Origin: SMAG-U1939 sp036376595
GTDB lineage: Bacteria; Chloroflexota; Ktedonobacteria; Ktedonobacterales; JADMIN01
Direction: 5' to 3'
NCBI GenBank assembly: GCA_036376595.1
Contig: DASVAA010000139.1
Location: forward strand, 1 to 27,894
DNA: 27,894 nt
The stretch's first letter is position 1, and each line of letters starts with the position of its first letter. The notes under the pieces were generated by a model that ran no database searches, was not told where the DNA came from, and saw nothing but the letters and a program-made list of their open reading frames with translations. Below, piece by piece: positions 16,208-23,630 of the stretch. The position numbers and the translations under genes are program-made.

Positions 16208-16813
16208 GTGGGCGAGTCCGAGACATACATCCATCCGACGGCGCAGGTGGATCCCGATGCACAGATTGGCGCCGGCACGCGCGTGTGGGCGCTGACGCAG
16301 ATCCGCGAAGACGTGCAAATCGGGACCGACTGCAATATCGGCCGCAACGTCTATATCGAGAACGGTGTGGTGCTGGGCAACCGCTGCAAGGTGCAGAACA
16401 ACTCGCTGCTCTACGAGGGGCTGACCGTCGAGGATGGTGTCTTCATCGGCCCCAACGTCGTCTTCACCAACGACCTGCTGCCGCGCGCGATCACGCCGGA
16501 GGGCGTGCTCAAAACCCACGACGACTGGACCTCAGGGCACATCCACGTCAAATACGGCGCCGCCATTGGGGCGCGCACGGTGGTCGTCACCAACGTGACT
16601 ATCGGGCGCTTCGCCATGGTGGGTGCCGGATCGGTGGTGACGCGCGACGTGCCGCCGCACGCGCTGGTCTTCGGCAACCCCGCGCGCCTGCACGGCTACG
16701 TGTGTAGCTGCGGCCAGCGGCTCGAGATCGTGCGCGAGACGGGCACGGGCGTCGAGATTGAGGGCCGCTGCCCCGCGTGCGAGCGCGAGTGGACACTGAC
16801 CGCGGAGCAATAG
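16208..16813 (+). CDS. Left-handed beta-helix acyltransferase (WbpD/WlbB-like) with zinc ribbon
   Basis: The 201-aa protein consists of hexapeptide repeats (IHPTAQVDPDAQIGAGTRVW and following turns) typical of N-acetyltransferases acting on UDP-amino sugars. FTNDLLPRA (87-95) and VVTRDVPPHALVFGNPAR (143-160) are characteristic of the WbpD/WlbB/FdtC branch. The C-terminus adds CSC (166, 168) and CPAC (188, 191), a zinc-ribbon-like extension. GTG 16208 has GGGAGG five nt upstream; ATG codons at 16139, 16184 and 16187 are possible but have weaker sites. The insertion DDWTSGHIHVKYG replaces the usual loop before the helix continues. The likely job is acetylation of a 3-amino sugar nucleotide for surface glycans. 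No matching aminotransferase or dehydrogenase lies in the window. Confidence 0.85.
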   Translation: MGESETYIHPTAQVDPDAQIGAGTRVWALTQIREDVQIGTDCNIGRNVYIENGVVLGNRCKVQNNSLLYEGLTVEDGVFIGPNVVFTNDLLPRAITPEGVLKTHDDWTSGHIHVKYGAAIGARTVVVTNVTIGRFAMVGAGSVVTRDVPPHALVFGNPARLHGYVCSCGQRLEIVRETGTGVEIEGRCPACEREWTLTAEQ

Positions 16814-16882
16814 TCGGGCATCAGGCACGTGCATCAGGGCCATCTGGTTGCACGCGGACGCCGGCAGATACGGGAGGGCAGG

Positions 16883-17995
16883 ATGACGGAACCGCAGCGA
16901 GCGGGGCAGCAGCGACAGCGGCGGCGCCAGACGGTGCCACCAATCGGCGAGCGGCTGCGCGACAAGCGTGTCGTCACCATCGGCGGCGGCACTGGTCCAT
17001 TCGCCCTGCTCTCGCAGTTGAAGCACCATCCGTGCGCCGTCACCGCGATCGTCTCGATGGCCGACAGCGGCGGCAGCTCGCGCCGCCTGATGGACGAGTT
17101 CGGCCAGCTCCCGCTGGGCGATCTGCGCCAGGCGCTGGTCGCCCTCTCGCGCAAGGGACGGCTCTGGCGCGACCTCTTTGCGTTTCGGTTTCGCGAGACA
17201 GTGATTGAGGTGGATGGCGATGGTGCCGAGCCGGGGGCAGACACGGGCGCGAGCGTGGCCGTCAACGGGGGTGTCGGCGGCCACAGCCTGGGCAATCTGA
17301 TGATCGCGGCGCTGCAAAACCTCGACGACGGCAACCTGCTGTGGGCGATCCAGGACGCGCAAGAAATCCTCGATACCGCCGGCTCTGTGTTGCCCGTCAC
17401 GCTCGATCACGCCACGCTGGTGGCCGAGCTGGACGACGGCACGCAGGTGCGCACCGAGAGCGAGATCGACACCCGCGGCGAGAAGCACCCAGAGGATATG
17501 CGGCGCATCAAGCGCATCCTGCTCGAAAAGGAAACGTCCCCCTGCGGCGAGGCGATCCGTGCCATCCGCCGCGCCGATATGATCATTCTTGGCCCCGGCG
17601 ACCTGTATACCAGCGTGCTGCCAAGCCTGCTGGTGCAGGGCGTGGCCGAGGCGGTGCGCGCCTCGGAGGCGCAAAAGGTTTACGTCTGCAACCTGATGAC
17701 CAAGCACGGCGAGACCGACGGCTTCCGCGCCTCCGACTTCGTGGCCGAGGTTCATCGCTATCTTGGCGGCCGCGTAGACCGCGCGATCCTGCACGACGGC
17801 ACCTTCCCCGACGACCTGCGCGAGAATTACGCCGCGCAGCACCAACATCCCGTCGAGCCTGACGTGGAGGCGGTCGAGCAGCTTGTGCCCGACGTGGCCG
17901 TGGATCGCCTGCTCGCGGTCCACGCCGGCCACCTGGTGCGCCACGATGCCGAGCGCCTGTTGCGCGCGGTGCTCGCCCCGGCGCTCGCGCTCTAA
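16883..17995 (+). CDS. yvcK: YvcK/GlmR-family gluconeogenesis factor
   Basis: The 370-aa protein matches the YvcK (CofD-like) family: VVTIGGGTGPFALLSQL (31-47), ADSGGSSRRLMDEFGQLPLGDLRQAL (60-85), GGHSLGNLMIAAL and ILGPGDLYTSVLPSLLV. The family binds UDP-GlcNAc and supports cell-wall precursor supply during growth on gluconeogenic carbon sources. About 28 extra N-terminal residues are basic and probably disordered. ATG 16883 follows GGGAGGGCAGG. It is not flanked by rapZ or whiA as in Firmicutes and Actinobacteria; instead an amino-sugar acetyltransferase precedes it by 69 nt, which fits a cell-envelope link. The stop TAA is immediately followed by the ATG of the next gene. Confidence 0.93.
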   Translation: MTEPQRAGQQRQRRRQTVPPIGERLRDKRVVTIGGGTGPFALLSQLKHHPCAVTAIVSMADSGGSSRRLMDEFGQLPLGDLRQALVALSRKGRLWRDLFAFRFRETVIEVDGDGAEPGADTGASVAVNGGVGGHSLGNLMIAALQNLDDGNLLWAIQDAQEILDTAGSVLPVTLDHATLVAELDDGTQVRTESEIDTRGEKHPEDMRRIKRILLEKETSPCGEAIRAIRRADMIILGPGDLYTSVLPSLLVQGVAEAVRASEAQKVYVCNLMTKHGETDGFRASDFVAEVHRYLGGRVDRAILHDGTFPDDLRENYAAQHQHPVEPDVEAVEQLVPDVAVDRLLAVHAGHLVRHDAERLLRAVLAPALAL

Positions 17996-18559
17996 ATGGA
18001 TGCCGCTATGTCTAGTGAAGACCGCCGCGACGACCTGAATGCCCTCAAGCAGCGAGCGTTATGGGCGCTGGAGCATGCGGCCGAGCGCGATCCAGCCATC
18101 CCTGCAGACGCCAACCCACCGAGCGCTCGTCTGTGGCAGTATCCTTCGTTCGGCAGCTACGTCTCGTGGACGCTATTCGCGCCCAAATTCAAAGGCGACG
18201 CGGGCCGGTGCATGGTCCGGCGGGTGATCTGGGACCAGATGCACGACCTGGCACGATTCGCGGACCCGTTGGAGGGGATCAGGCAAGGCTTCCGCGCCCC
18301 ACCTACCATCCTCGTCGCTGACGCGCGCGTCTCAATAGCGCGATTCGAGCACGTCGCGGAGCGGTTTGCCCTCTGTCCGATCCCGGTGCTGGGCATCGAA
18401 GCGCCATTTGGACTGGACGGGGACAGCTATGGCTTGGAGACGTTCGATCTCTTCCTGCGCATCCGACTCGAATGGTGGGATGAAGGCCCCAGAACGTGGG
18501 GGCGGTTCGTCGCTACGCTCGCCGACTTCCGCCAAGAGCTCGACGCAATCTTCGCCTAG
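17996..18559 (+). CDS. Conserved-looking hypothetical protein coupled to yvcK
   Basis: The 187-aa product begins directly after the yvcK stop (TAA ATG), with a second ATG at 18008. It has no signal peptide or membrane helix. The N-terminus is a charged helix (EDRRDDLNALKQRALWALEHA), then a Trp/Phe-rich body (LWQYPSFGSYVSWTLFAPKFKG, FDLFLRIRLEWWDEG) and a final helix (LADFRQELDAIFA). I do not recognise a family. Wobble positions look less GC-rich than in yvcK, so it may be a more recent neighbour despite the tight join. A protein-interaction or substrate-binding role is possible but unsupported. Confidence 0.7.
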   Translation: MDAAMSSEDRRDDLNALKQRALWALEHAAERDPAIPADANPPSARLWQYPSFGSYVSWTLFAPKFKGDAGRCMVRRVIWDQMHDLARFADPLEGIRQGFRAPPTILVADARVSIARFEHVAERFALCPIPVLGIEAPFGLDGDSYGLETFDLFLRIRLEWWDEGPRTWGRFVATLADFRQELDAIFA

Positions 18560-18678
18560 CTCCCTCTCGACTCCACATCCCAGCAACTCTCGCGCCTCCA
18601 CGCACGTACTTCCGCTTCTGCATCCCTGCCGGGGAATCGTGCCCTTGAGCCGAGTACTAGCCTGCCAGTCCCGCCCGC

Positions 18679-18707
18679 TTGCCGCGGGCTGCACAGGACG
18701 GTACAGT
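18679..18707 (+). promoter_or_regulatory. Promoter overlapped and followed by palindromes, upstream of the MoaD/ThiS-like gene
   Basis: TTGCCG (18679-18684) and TACAGT (18702-18707) are 17 bp apart, with a start expected near 18714. A GCCCGC-TTGCC-GCGGGC inverted repeat (18673-18689) covers the -35, and a perfect 12-bp palindrome GAACGCGCGTTC (18716-18727) lies right after the start. Both are candidate repressor sites. The TTG-initiated frame at 18707 would begin inside the promoter, favouring GTG 18785. Confidence 0.55.
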
Positions 18708-18784
18708 TGGCAATAGAACGCGCGTTCACAACAATTCCAGACCAGGCGACTGATGCCCCATCGCGGGAAAAGAGGGAGGTGCGC

Positions 18785-19081
18785 GTGGATCAAACCATCG
18801 TGGAGGCGAGTGTCACCGTGCTGCTGCCGGGCGAGCTGCATAGCCGCGCCGGCGGGCGACAATCCGTGCGCGTGGAGGGTGCGACACTGCGCGCGGTGAT
18901 CGAGGCACTGGAGCGGGACTACCCCGGCCTGCGCTTCAACCTGTGCTACGAGACTGGCGTGCTGCGGCCGTTCGTCAACATCTTCGTCAACGGCGCCAAC
19001 GTGCGCTACGCCCAGGGACTCGACACGCCGATTCCCGCGGACGCCATGATCCACATCATGCCCTCCGTCGCCGGCGGGTAA
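18785..19081 (+). CDS. MoaD/ThiS-like ubiquitin-fold protein
   Basis: The 98-aa protein has a beta-grasp pattern: VTVLLPGELHSRAGG, an ATLRAVIEALERDYPGL helix, a FVNIFVNGANVRY strand pair and a DTPIPADAMIHIMPSVAGG ending. The C-terminal Gly-Gly is what sulfur carriers MoaD and ThiS use for adenylation and thiocarboxylation. GTG 18785 has GGGAGG five nt upstream. No ThiF/MoeB-type E1 enzyme, thiazole synthase or MoaE is nearby. Instead an NTF2-like gene and an Asp-box propeller follow in the same direction. It could be a MoaD for a molybdenum cofactor pathway elsewhere, or the carrier of a dedicated modification. The family call is firm; the partner is unknown. Confidence 0.88.
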   Translation: MDQTIVEASVTVLLPGELHSRAGGRQSVRVEGATLRAVIEALERDYPGLRFNLCYETGVLRPFVNIFVNGANVRYAQGLDTPIPADAMIHIMPSVAGG

Positions 19082-19220
19082 TCGCCGTCGTGGGCGCCCG
19101 CGGAACGCGCCGCTTGGCGTGCACTGGACGGCGAATCTCGCATCACAACGCCGCGGCGGATCGCTGTCGGAAGCCTGCTCAGCCCATCCAGCCAACCACA
19201 AACAACAGGAGTAACCCGAG

Positions 19221-19637
19221 TTGAACCTGGAAACCTTGGATTTGCCGAGCGTCAAACACTTCGCCGCGGAGTTCGATCAGCTCTTCGAGCGCTGTGACGC
19301 CGCGGCGATGGCCGCGTTCTTCACAGACGACGCGCAGATCATGGCGCCGGATGCTGAGCCGGCATGCGGACGAGAGGCGATTGAGGGATTCTGGCGGGCA
19401 GTGAGCGTGGCGGCGCGCGATGCGGGCATGAAACGGACAGTCACCGTACAGCAGAGTGAGACTGTTGGGAACCTCGGCTACGTATTGACCACCTCCACGC
19501 TGGAGATTCCCTCGGACGGCCAGACGGTCACGCGGACATTCAACCACCTTACTGTGTGGAAGGCCGCCGACGGGATCTGGCGCGTGGTCGCCGAGGCTGC
19601 GGCCCCCACCCCTTCAGCGCCGGCTACGCCGGCCTAA
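19221..19637 (+). CDS. NTF2-like (SnoaL/DUF4440-type) protein
   Basis: This 138-aa cone-fold protein begins with a helix (KHFAAEFDQLFERCDAAAMAAFFTDDAQIMAP), followed by GREAIEGFWRAV and a C-terminal strand set (TRTFNHLTVWKAADGIWRVVAEA). This is the usual NTF2-like arrangement in which the pocket binds a small ligand or has lost catalysis. A TTG start at 19221 with AGGAG nine nt upstream is the only well-placed start. The Pro/Ala-rich tail (AAAPTPSAPATPA) is degenerate. It lies between the MoaD/ThiS-like gene (139 nt upstream) and the propeller gene. Confidence 0.78.
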   Translation: MNLETLDLPSVKHFAAEFDQLFERCDAAAMAAFFTDDAQIMAPDAEPACGREAIEGFWRAVSVAARDAGMKRTVTVQQSETVGNLGYVLTTSTLEIPSDGQTVTRTFNHLTVWKAADGIWRVVAEAAAPTPSAPATPA

Positions 19638-19660
19638 CTACCACGAGGCGAGTGTGCAGT

Positions 19661-19705
19661 CCCCCTCTCCACGGGGAGAGGGGCTGGGGGTGAGGACCCC
19701 CACCG
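19661..19705. repeat. CCCCTCTCC/GGAGAGGGG interspersed hairpin
   Basis: CCCCTCTCC (19662-19670) and GGAGAGGGG (19675-19683) form a perfect 9-bp stem with a 4-nt ACGG loop, followed by CTGGGGGTGAGGACCCC. A related CCGGGTGAGGACC string closes the large hairpin at 23542-23640. It lies between two codirectional genes and could both terminate transcription and act as a REP-like repeat. Confidence 0.7.
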
Positions 19706-19722
19706 TTCGGGAGGAAAGTATT

Positions 19723-20832
19723 ATGTCTGCTCGCGACCCCTACGCCCCCGGAACCGTCGTCCTGCTCGCCGGCACCAAGCGCGGGCTGTTCGTGCTGCAT
19801 TCGCAAGACCGGAAGTCCTGGACCTGTGAGCCGGCGCTGCTGCGCGGCAATCGCATCTACAACGCCACACTCGACCAGCGCGGCGGCCGGCGCAGGCTCT
19901 TCGCCGCCGACAACGGCGCCTTCTTTGGCGCCTTCCTGCGCTACAGCGACGACTTCGGCCAGACCTGGCACGAGCCGGAGCGCGGCATCCAGTTCCCTGA
20001 AGACAGCGGCGACAAGCTCAACAACATCTGGGTGATCGAGCCGGGGCGCCGCGACGACCCCGATACGCTCTATGTGGGCGTGGACCCCGCGAGCCTCTTC
20101 GAGAGCCACGACGGCGGTGTGACCTGGGAGCTGAACGCCGCGTTGGCCGCGCACCCCACCCGCCCCACCTGGAACCCCGGCGCGGGCGGCCTCTGTCTGC
20201 ACACCATTGTCCCCGACTACAGCAACTCTGAGCGCATGTGGCTGGGCATCTCCGCCGTAGGTTGCCTGCGCAGCGACGACGCCGGCCGCTCGTGGGGCTT
20301 TTTCAACCGCGGCACACGCGCCGGCTTCCAGCCCGACATCTACCCCGAATACGGCCAGTGCCTGCACCGCATGGTGCAGCACCCCACCCAGCCCAATACC
20401 CTCTATCAGCAGAACCACTGCGGCATCTATCGCAGCGACGACGGCGGCGCCGAGTGGACCGACATCCAGCACGAGCTGCCCTCGGAGTTCGGCTTCCCCA
20501 TCACTATCTCGCACGCCGACCCCGACACGATCTTCACCATCGTCGAGGATGGGATGGGCCGCCACAACGTCGGCGATCAGTTCACCGTCTACCGCACGCA
20601 CGACGGCGGCACGCACTGGGAGCCGCTGACCGAGGGCCTGCCGGGCGGCGCGGGCGTCACGCTGGGTGTGCTGCGCCACGGTATGTGCAGCGACCCGCTC
20701 GACCCCTGCGGCGTCTACGTCGGCACCAACACCGGCCAGATCTTCGCCAGCGCCAACAGCGGCGATAGTTGGCATTGCATCGCTGACTTCCTGCCCAGCG
20801 TCCACTCCGTCACGGCGGTCGTGATCGAGTAA
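19723..20832 (+). CDS. Six-Asp-box beta-propeller (exo-alpha-sialidase/BNR-like)
   Basis: The 369-aa protein carries six evenly spaced Asp boxes (S/T-x-D/N-x-G-x-x-W) at 75-82, 128-135, 184-191, 238-245, 292-299 and 343-350, about 53 residues apart, describing a complete propeller. There is no signal peptide. The loops are His/Cys-rich (CLHRMVQH, NHCGIY, CSDPLDPCG), which could bind metal. Glycosidase activity is not supported by any catalytic set I can see. ATG 19723 has GGGAGGAAAG six nt upstream; the longer frame to 19654 translates the interspersed repeat and is discarded. From general knowledge, such propellers often sit beside MoaD/ThiS-family genes in GC-rich bacteria, as here. Confidence 0.88.
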   Translation: MSARDPYAPGTVVLLAGTKRGLFVLHSQDRKSWTCEPALLRGNRIYNATLDQRGGRRRLFAADNGAFFGAFLRYSDDFGQTWHEPERGIQFPEDSGDKLNNIWVIEPGRRDDPDTLYVGVDPASLFESHDGGVTWELNAALAAHPTRPTWNPGAGGLCLHTIVPDYSNSERMWLGISAVGCLRSDDAGRSWGFFNRGTRAGFQPDIYPEYGQCLHRMVQHPTQPNTLYQQNHCGIYRSDDGGAEWTDIQHELPSEFGFPITISHADPDTIFTIVEDGMGRHNVGDQFTVYRTHDGGTHWEPLTEGLPGGAGVTLGVLRHGMCSDPLDPCGVYVGTNTGQIFASANSGDSWHCIADFLPSVHSVTAVVIE

Positions 20833-20840
20833 GGAGGCTC

Positions 20841-21956
20841 CTAGCCCGCTCGCGCCACCTGCGCTGCCGCCGCGCCCGCCGCCGCGTGGAGGAAGGCCAA
20901 TACCTCGGCCTCTTCCGAGCGCAGGCCGGGGTGGCATGCCAGCTCGCGGGCGGGATTCGCGCCCAGCAGCGCACCGCTTTCATAGCCTTCGAGCACCGCC
21001 GGGTGGACGTACGACTTCTTGAGGATCGTCGGCGCGTTGCCCAGGTGCTCGGCGGCCTTGCTGATGGCTTCCTTCTCGTTGTGCGTGGTCGCCGTCTTCG
21101 TCTCGGCGGCGCCCTCCCTGCGGAGCTCGTGCGCCACGATCACGGTCGCTTCCCACGTGCGGAAGTCTTTCGCGGTGAAATCCTCGCCGGAGATCTCGCG
21201 CAGGTAGTCGTTGACGTCGGCTGACTCGATAGTGCGCACCTCGCCGTTCTCGTCCTTGTACTCGAACAGGTGCTGGCCCGGCAGGTCCTCCAGCTTGCGG
21301 ATGATGCGCGCGACGTGGCGATCCTCGACCTCGACCTCGTGCTCCTTGCCGCTCTTGCCCTTGAATTGAAAACGGACCGTCGCGCCTTCCACGTCCGCGT
21401 GCTCGTTGTGCATCGTGGTCAGGCCGTAGGATGCGTTCTCCTTGACGTACTCCTCGTTGCCGATGCGGATTGCCGTCTCGTCCAGCAGGCGCACGATGGC
21501 CCCCAGCACCTTCTCGCGCGGCAGCCCCGTCCGCGCCAAGTCAGCCTCGATGCGCTCGCGGATATGGGGTAGCGCCTCGCCGAAGGCAATAGTGCGATGA
21601 TATTTGGTCGCATCACGCACTGCGCGCCACTTCGGATGATAGCGATAGACCTTGCGACCTTTCTGGTCCTTGCCTGTTGCTTGTAGGTGCCCACGCGGAT
21701 TGACGCAGATCCACACCTCGGTCCAGGCCGGAGGGATGGCCAGCGCCTTGATGCGCTCCAGCTCTTTCTCGTCGCCGATGCGCGCGCCGATGGGACTGAA
21801 GTAGACGAAGTCCTCGCCGTGCTTCTCGCGCCGGATGCCCGGTGTCTTGTCTGTTACATAGCGCAGGCCGGCCTCGCGGGCCGACTCTTCAGGTTCCTCG
21901 TGCAGCGCGACGTCGCCGTTGGATGCTGGCTGAGCCGCCTGAGCATGTGCCACCAT
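20841..21956 (-). CDS. Poxvirus-type DNA topoisomerase IB
   Basis: The 371-aa protein relaxes supercoils through a 3'-phosphotyrosine intermediate. Catalytic residues are in place and at a constant offset of 27 from Deinococcus TopIB: R164 (TAIRIGNEEY), K201 (GKSGKEHE), R266 (DFRTW), N307 (LGNAP, the Asn that replaces the viral His in bacterial enzymes) and Y316 (KKSYVHP). The N-terminal 30 residues are an acidic/Ala-rich extension and the last 45 form an Ala-rich tail. AAGGAG lies upstream of ATG 21956. The gene is convergent with the propeller gene, 8 nt between stops. Bacterial TopIB is accessory and scattered in distribution. Confidence 0.95.
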   Translation of the reverse strand: MVAHAQAAQPASNGDVALHEEPEESAREAGLRYVTDKTPGIRREKHGEDFVYFSPIGARIGDEKELERIKALAIPPAWTEVWICVNPRGHLQATGKDQKGRKVYRYHPKWRAVRDATKYHRTIAFGEALPHIRERIEADLARTGLPREKVLGAIVRLLDETAIRIGNEEYVKENASYGLTTMHNEHADVEGATVRFQFKGKSGKEHEVEVEDRHVARIIRKLEDLPGQHLFEYKDENGEVRTIESADVNDYLREISGEDFTAKDFRTWEATVIVAHELRREGAAETKTATTHNEKEAISKAAEHLGNAPTILKKSYVHPAVLEGYESGALLGANPARELACHPGLRSEEAEVLAFLHAAAGAAAAQVARAG

Positions 21957-21987
21957 TGCCGTGGTGCTCCTTACCAGTGCGGGGATG

Positions 21988-22095
21988 GCCGCGCTGGCGC
22001 GGCTTCGCTGGTGAGTTTCGGCGGGCGCCGCACGGGCGCGGAGGGGGTATCTGCCTACGGTGCCCGTGCAACCGTCGTGCCAGGAGGTATCTGCC
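21988..22095. promoter_or_regulatory. Palindrome and 40-bp-spaced direct repeats in the topoisomerase leader
   Basis: GCCGCGC-TG-GCGCGGC (21988-22003) is a near-continuous palindrome just upstream of the topoisomerase ribosome binding site. GGTATCTGCC occurs at 22046-22055 and 22086-22095, exactly 40 bp apart, about four helical turns. The region lies between divergent genes and could hold control sites for either; roles are inferred. Confidence 0.4.
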
Positions 22096-22170
22096 GCGTA
22101 CGCGCGTGCTCAGATCGTCGCTGATGCTCCGCGCCGCCGGATGGCTGCTGGCACGCAAGCTATGCTGTTC

Positions 22171-22179
22171 TGGTACAGT
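22171..22179 (+). promoter_or_regulatory. Extended -10 promoter of the DUF1634-TauE operon
   Basis: TGG followed by TACAGT forms an extended -10 about 50 nt upstream of ATG 22229. No -35 match is evident at normal spacing. The upstream-extended frame of the first gene is excluded by this site. Confidence 0.35.
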
Positions 22180-22228
22180 CTGTCTGAATGCGACATGCGC
22201 GATGGCGGCCATGCGTACCAGAGCGCCA

Positions 22229-22672
22229 ATGAGGGATCAGCCAGACGTGGAATCGGCACAGCCAGAGGCGGCGCCACACGAGGCGGCGTCGCGACCTGAG
22301 CGCCAGCAGCTCCTCCGCCAGGCGGAGGTGGTCGTCAGCCATGTGCTGCGCTGGGGTGTGATTCTCAGCGCGGCGATCATCGCGCTGGGCGTGGCGCTCT
22401 TCTACGCGCAGTATTTCAGCGGCCACGTCTCCGCGGCCCAGGCGCAGGCGTTCCCTCACACACTGGGCGCCGAGATGGCCGCGCTGCACGCGGGCCAGGC
22501 GGTCGGGGTGATCGTGTTAGGGCTGCTGCTGCTGCTGCTGACGCCGGTGATGCGCGTGGCGGTCTCGATCGTGGTCTTCGCCATCGAGCACGACTGGCTC
22601 TACACCGTCATCACGCTGATCGTGCTCATCATCCTGTTCATCTCGTTCTTCTCCGGTCGCGGAGGTGCCTGA
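22229..22672 (+). CDS. DUF1634 membrane protein
   Basis: The 147-aa protein has an acidic, Gln/Ala/Pro-rich cytosolic N-terminus and three membrane helices (about 45-70, 95-125 and 128-145). HVLRWGVILSAAIIALGV and HAGQAVGVIVLGLLLLLLTPVMRVAVSIVVF are typical of DUF1634, which is routinely paired with TauE/SafE permeases. The start is uncertain: ATG 22229, ATG 22211 and ATG 22202 are all in frame and none has a strong ribosome binding site. It ends 2 nt before the permease gene, whose binding site (GGAGG) lies in its last codons, so translation is coupled. It likely forms part of, or modulates, the transporter. Confidence 0.85.
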   Translation: MRDQPDVESAQPEAAPHEAASRPERQQLLRQAEVVVSHVLRWGVILSAAIIALGVALFYAQYFSGHVSAAQAQAFPHTLGAEMAALHAGQAVGVIVLGLLLLLLTPVMRVAVSIVVFAIEHDWLYTVITLIVLIILFISFFSGRGGA

Positions 22673-22674
22673 GC

Positions 22675-23532
22675 ATGCTCGCCGCGCCGCCACATCTGCT
22701 CTTCTTCATCCTCGTCTTCGCCGGATCGCTCTTTGCCGGCCTCGTCGGCTCGCTCGTCGGGCTGGGCGGAGGCGTGTTCGTCGTGCCGCTGCTGACACTG
22801 GCCTTTGGGCTGCCCTTCCCCGAGGCGGCGGGCGCCTCCATCGTCTCGGTGATCGCCACCTCCAGCGGCGCCGCGGCGGCCTACGTGCGCGACCACATCA
22901 CCAATCTGCGCGTCGGCATGTTTCTCGAAATCGCCACCACGATCGGCGCGATCACCGGGGCCTTCCTGGCGGTGGTGGCGCCCAAGCAGGTGCTCTTCGT
23001 TCTGTTCGGGTTTGTGCTGCTGTTCTCGGTGGCGCCGCTAATCTTCAAGCTGCACGAAGAGTTGCCCCAGGGCGTGCGCAACGACTGGTGGGCAACCAGG
23101 CTCAAGCTCGCCTCGACGTATCCCGACCAGAAGCTGGAGCGCGAGGTGTCGTATCAGGTGACGCGCGTTCCGCTGGGCTTCGGCATGATGTACATTGCCG
23201 GCGCGCTCTCGGGGCTGCTGGGCATTGGCAGCGGCACGTTCAAGGTGCTGGCGATGGACACGGCCATGCGCCTGCCGATGAAGGTCTCGACCACCACCAG
23301 CAACTTCATGATCGGCGTCACCGCCGCGGCCAGCGCGGGCATCTACTTCCAGCGCGGCGACATCGATCCCCTGGTGGCGGCGCCGGTCGCGCTGGGCGTG
23401 CTGGCAGGGGCTACCATCGGCGCGCGCACCCTCGCCAAGCTCTCGAATCAGACAGTGCGCAAGGTCTTCATCCCGCTGATCGTGCTGGTCGCGCTGCAGA
23501 TGCTGCTCAAGGGCCTCAGCATCATCCCCTGA
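22675..23532 (+). CDS. TauE/SafE-family (sulfite/organosulfur anion) permease
   Basis: The 285-aa protein has about eight helices in two homologous halves. Each half carries the family's Gly-rich motif: GLVGSLVGLGGGVFVVPLL (about 22-40) and GALSGLLGIGSGTFKVLAM (about 177-195), the second followed by PMKVSTTTSNFMIGVTAAAS. TauE/SafE proteins export or import sulfite, sulfoacetate and related anions; substrate is not predictable here. The first half has GASIVSVIATSSGAAAAYVRD before the loop. A soluble segment (about 125-165) separates the halves and contains DWWATRLKLASTYPDQK. ATG 22675 is preceded by GGAGG nine nt away. Confidence 0.92.
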   Translation: MLAAPPHLLFFILVFAGSLFAGLVGSLVGLGGGVFVVPLLTLAFGLPFPEAAGASIVSVIATSSGAAAAYVRDHITNLRVGMFLEIATTIGAITGAFLAVVAPKQVLFVLFGFVLLFSVAPLIFKLHEELPQGVRNDWWATRLKLASTYPDQKLEREVSYQVTRVPLGFGMMYIAGALSGLLGIGSGTFKVLAMDTAMRLPMKVSTTTSNFMIGVTAAASAGIYFQRGDIDPLVAAPVALGVLAGATIGARTLAKLSNQTVRKVFIPLIVLVALQMLLKGLSIIP

Positions 23533-23541
23533 GCGCTGGTC

Positions 23542-23630
23542 GCCCCTCGCCCCACGCACCGCCCCGCGACGGGCGTCCACCGGACACCCCTAAGGATTCT
23601 GGCACTTCATCGCCCCGTGGGGCGAGGGGC
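23542..23630. repeat. Composite inverted repeat with nested REP palindrome between convergent genes
   Basis: GCCCCTCGCCCCACG (23542-23556) and its exact reverse complement (23616-23630) flank a 59-nt segment. That segment contains a copy of the GGGCGTCC-ACC-GGAC(A)CCC element (23571-23589, one arm mismatch). GCCGGGTGAGGACC follows. The 15-bp GC-rich stem would stop transcription from either side, and the nested layout is REP/BIME-like. Confidence 0.7.

Noticed and set aside
16532..17944. 470-aa antisense frame over yvcK
   Set aside because: It mirrors the codons of a well-supported gene and has no recognisable domain.
19654..19722. N-terminal extension of the propeller protein
   Set aside because: It translates an interspersed hairpin repeat, and a strong ribosome binding site precedes ATG 19723.
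19624..20937. 437-aa antisense frame over the propeller gene
   Set aside because: Starts inside the topoisomerase gene, ends in a repeat, and the sense frame has six Asp boxes.
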